In this document: one piece after another, positions 5,036 through 5,763 of the stretch | Layout: each line of letters starts with the position of its first letter | Position numbering within the stretch: position 1 is the first letter of the stretch | DNA from: Candidatus Dormiibacterota bacterium | GTDB taxonomy: Bacteria > Chloroflexota > Dormibacteria > Aeolococcales > Aeolococcaceae | DNA: 5,763 nucleotides | Reading direction: 5' to 3' | Assembly (NCBI GenBank): GCA_955651875.1 | Contig: CATPAP010000274.1 | Coordinates: 1-5,763 of the forward strand | Made by a program: the position numbers and the translations under genes | Notes under the pieces: model-generated | What the model was told of the DNA's origin: nothing | The model's database searches: none | What the model saw: the letters and a program-made list of their open reading frames with translations, nothing else

Positions 5036-5763
5036 TGTCCACGGCGGCGAGCACGAAGGCCGCGTGGCTCTGCACCTGCGGGTAGTTGCCCAGCGGCAAA
5101 TGAGTGCGCGGGTCGGCGACCTCGCCGAAGAGGTTGAGCGCGCCGCGGGAGGTGGCGGCCGCGGCGAAGTGGCTCGATCCGTCACGGCCGCACCGCTGCA
5201 GGGCCTCGGCGACCCAGAAGGTGGGGAAGAGGAACGGCGCACAGGGATCGGTCTGGGTGTCCTCCTCGGGCACGTGGCGGTCGATGAGACCGTTGCGATC
5301 GAGGGTGGTGGTGATGCTGTCGAGGGTGGCATGGAGCCGCGGATCGTCGGCATCGAGGAACCCGGTCAGCGCCGCCTGGGCAAGCGCGGCGTCGGGGCCG
5401 CCACCGGCGTCGTGAAGCGTCAGCGCGCCGTCCCCGCTGAGGACCTGGGCGCGGATCGCCTCGGCGCCCGCCAACCAGCGCCCGGCGCTGCCAGCGATGA
5501 TGCCGCGCTGCGCAAGAGCGGCGGCCGCCATCAACCCGGCCCACGCCAACACGCGCGAGTGCGTGTAGTGACGCGCCGCGCCGCGGATCTCCCAGATGCC
5601 GTGGTCGGCCTGCCTCCAGTGCTTGGCAGTCCAGTCCGCCAACCGCACGGCGCCGTCGCGCAGCGACGCCGGCAGCGCGTCATCGGCCGCCAGCGCCGCG
5701 GCGAACTCGAGCACCTCGCCGGCGGCGTCGAGCTGCGCCTGGTCCGACGCCGCGTTGCCGGTG
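5022..5763 (-). CDS. Glycoside hydrolase family 15 protein (glucoamylase/trehalase type), N-terminal part cut by window edge
   Basis: GH15 enzymes are inverting (alpha/alpha)6-barrel hydrolases that act on alpha-glucans or trehalose. The visible C-terminal 246 residues are open to the right edge; the full protein is usually about 600. Numbering from the edge, TGNAASDQAQLDAAGE (1-16) matches the family block NAA..Q.QLDVYGE. HGIWEIRGAARHYTHSRVLAW (about 54-74) matches the DxGIWExRGxxRHFTYSK block, with Glu58 at the place of the general acid. FPTFWVAEAL is the usual TFWLVEAL helix, and NLFGEVADP (about 210-218) followed by LGNYPQ corresponds to the LLxEExDPxTGxxLGNFPQ end, where the catalytic base lies and Glu214 is the candidate. 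Differences from the usual motifs are AA for VY in QLDVYGE and an altered base loop. Members of this group are often mycobacterial-type trehalases or glucan hydrolases; the substrate is not decidable here. An internal GTG at 5712-5714 is not the start, because family sequence continues beyond it. Confidence 0.93.
   Translation of the reverse strand, partial: TGNAASDQAQLDAAGEVLEFAAALAADDALPASLRDGAVRLADWTAKHWRQADHGIWEIRGAARHYTHSRVLAWAGLMAAAALAQRGIIAGSAGRWLAGAEAIRAQVLSGDGALTLHDAGGGPDAALAQAALTGFLDADDPRLHATLDSITTTLDRNGLIDRHVPEEDTQTDPCAPFLFPTFWVAEALQRCGRDGSSHFAAAATSRGALNLFGEVADPRTHLPLGNYPQVQSHAAFVLAAVDTRLS

Overview
The window is GC-rich, bacterial and densely coding, with a strong preference for G or C at third codon positions. 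It carries four recognisable genes and one membrane-anchored protein of uncertain family. The gene styles, a probably leaderless gene start, GTG starts and the lack of T-rich terminators suggest a high-GC actinomycete-type bacterium (Actinomycetota, possibly a deep-branching class). No rRNA or other strong phylogenetic marker is present, so this placement is an inference. I see no tRNA, rRNA, CRISPR array, insertion sequence or phage gene.

Layout from left to right. (1) Positions 1-950, minus strand: gcvT, the aminomethyltransferase of the glycine cleavage system, complete at its N-terminus and cut by the left window edge. (2) Positions 951-1037: a short divergent intergenic region with -10-like elements facing each way. 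(3) Positions 1038-5019, plus strand: three closely spaced genes that look like one operon. They encode an 811-residue membrane-anchored penicillin-acylase-family Ntn hydrolase, a 222-residue single-pass membrane-anchored extracytoplasmic protein, and a 276-residue Nif3-family (DUF34) metalloprotein. (4) Positions 5022-5763, minus strand: the C-terminal 246 residues of a GH15 glucoamylase/trehalase-type glycoside hydrolase, cut by the right edge. It converges on the nif3-like gene with only 2 bases between the two stop codons, and a hairpin covers both stops.

The acylase and its downstream neighbour are predicted to act outside the cytoplasmic membrane, whereas the Nif3-like protein should be cytosolic. 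The sequence does not show a shared pathway; co-transcription is the main link. gcvT and the GH15 gene are on the other strand and belong to one-carbon and alpha-glucan or trehalose metabolism.

No clearly new system is visible. The points most worth a second look are small-scale. They are a 10-C homopolymer inside the acylase gene, start codons placed in the loops of small hairpins at both operon junctions, a 14-codon mini-ORF joined by GTGA overlaps to the genes on both sides, the symmetric hairpin over the convergent stops, and the back-to-back promoters between gcvT and the acylase gene.
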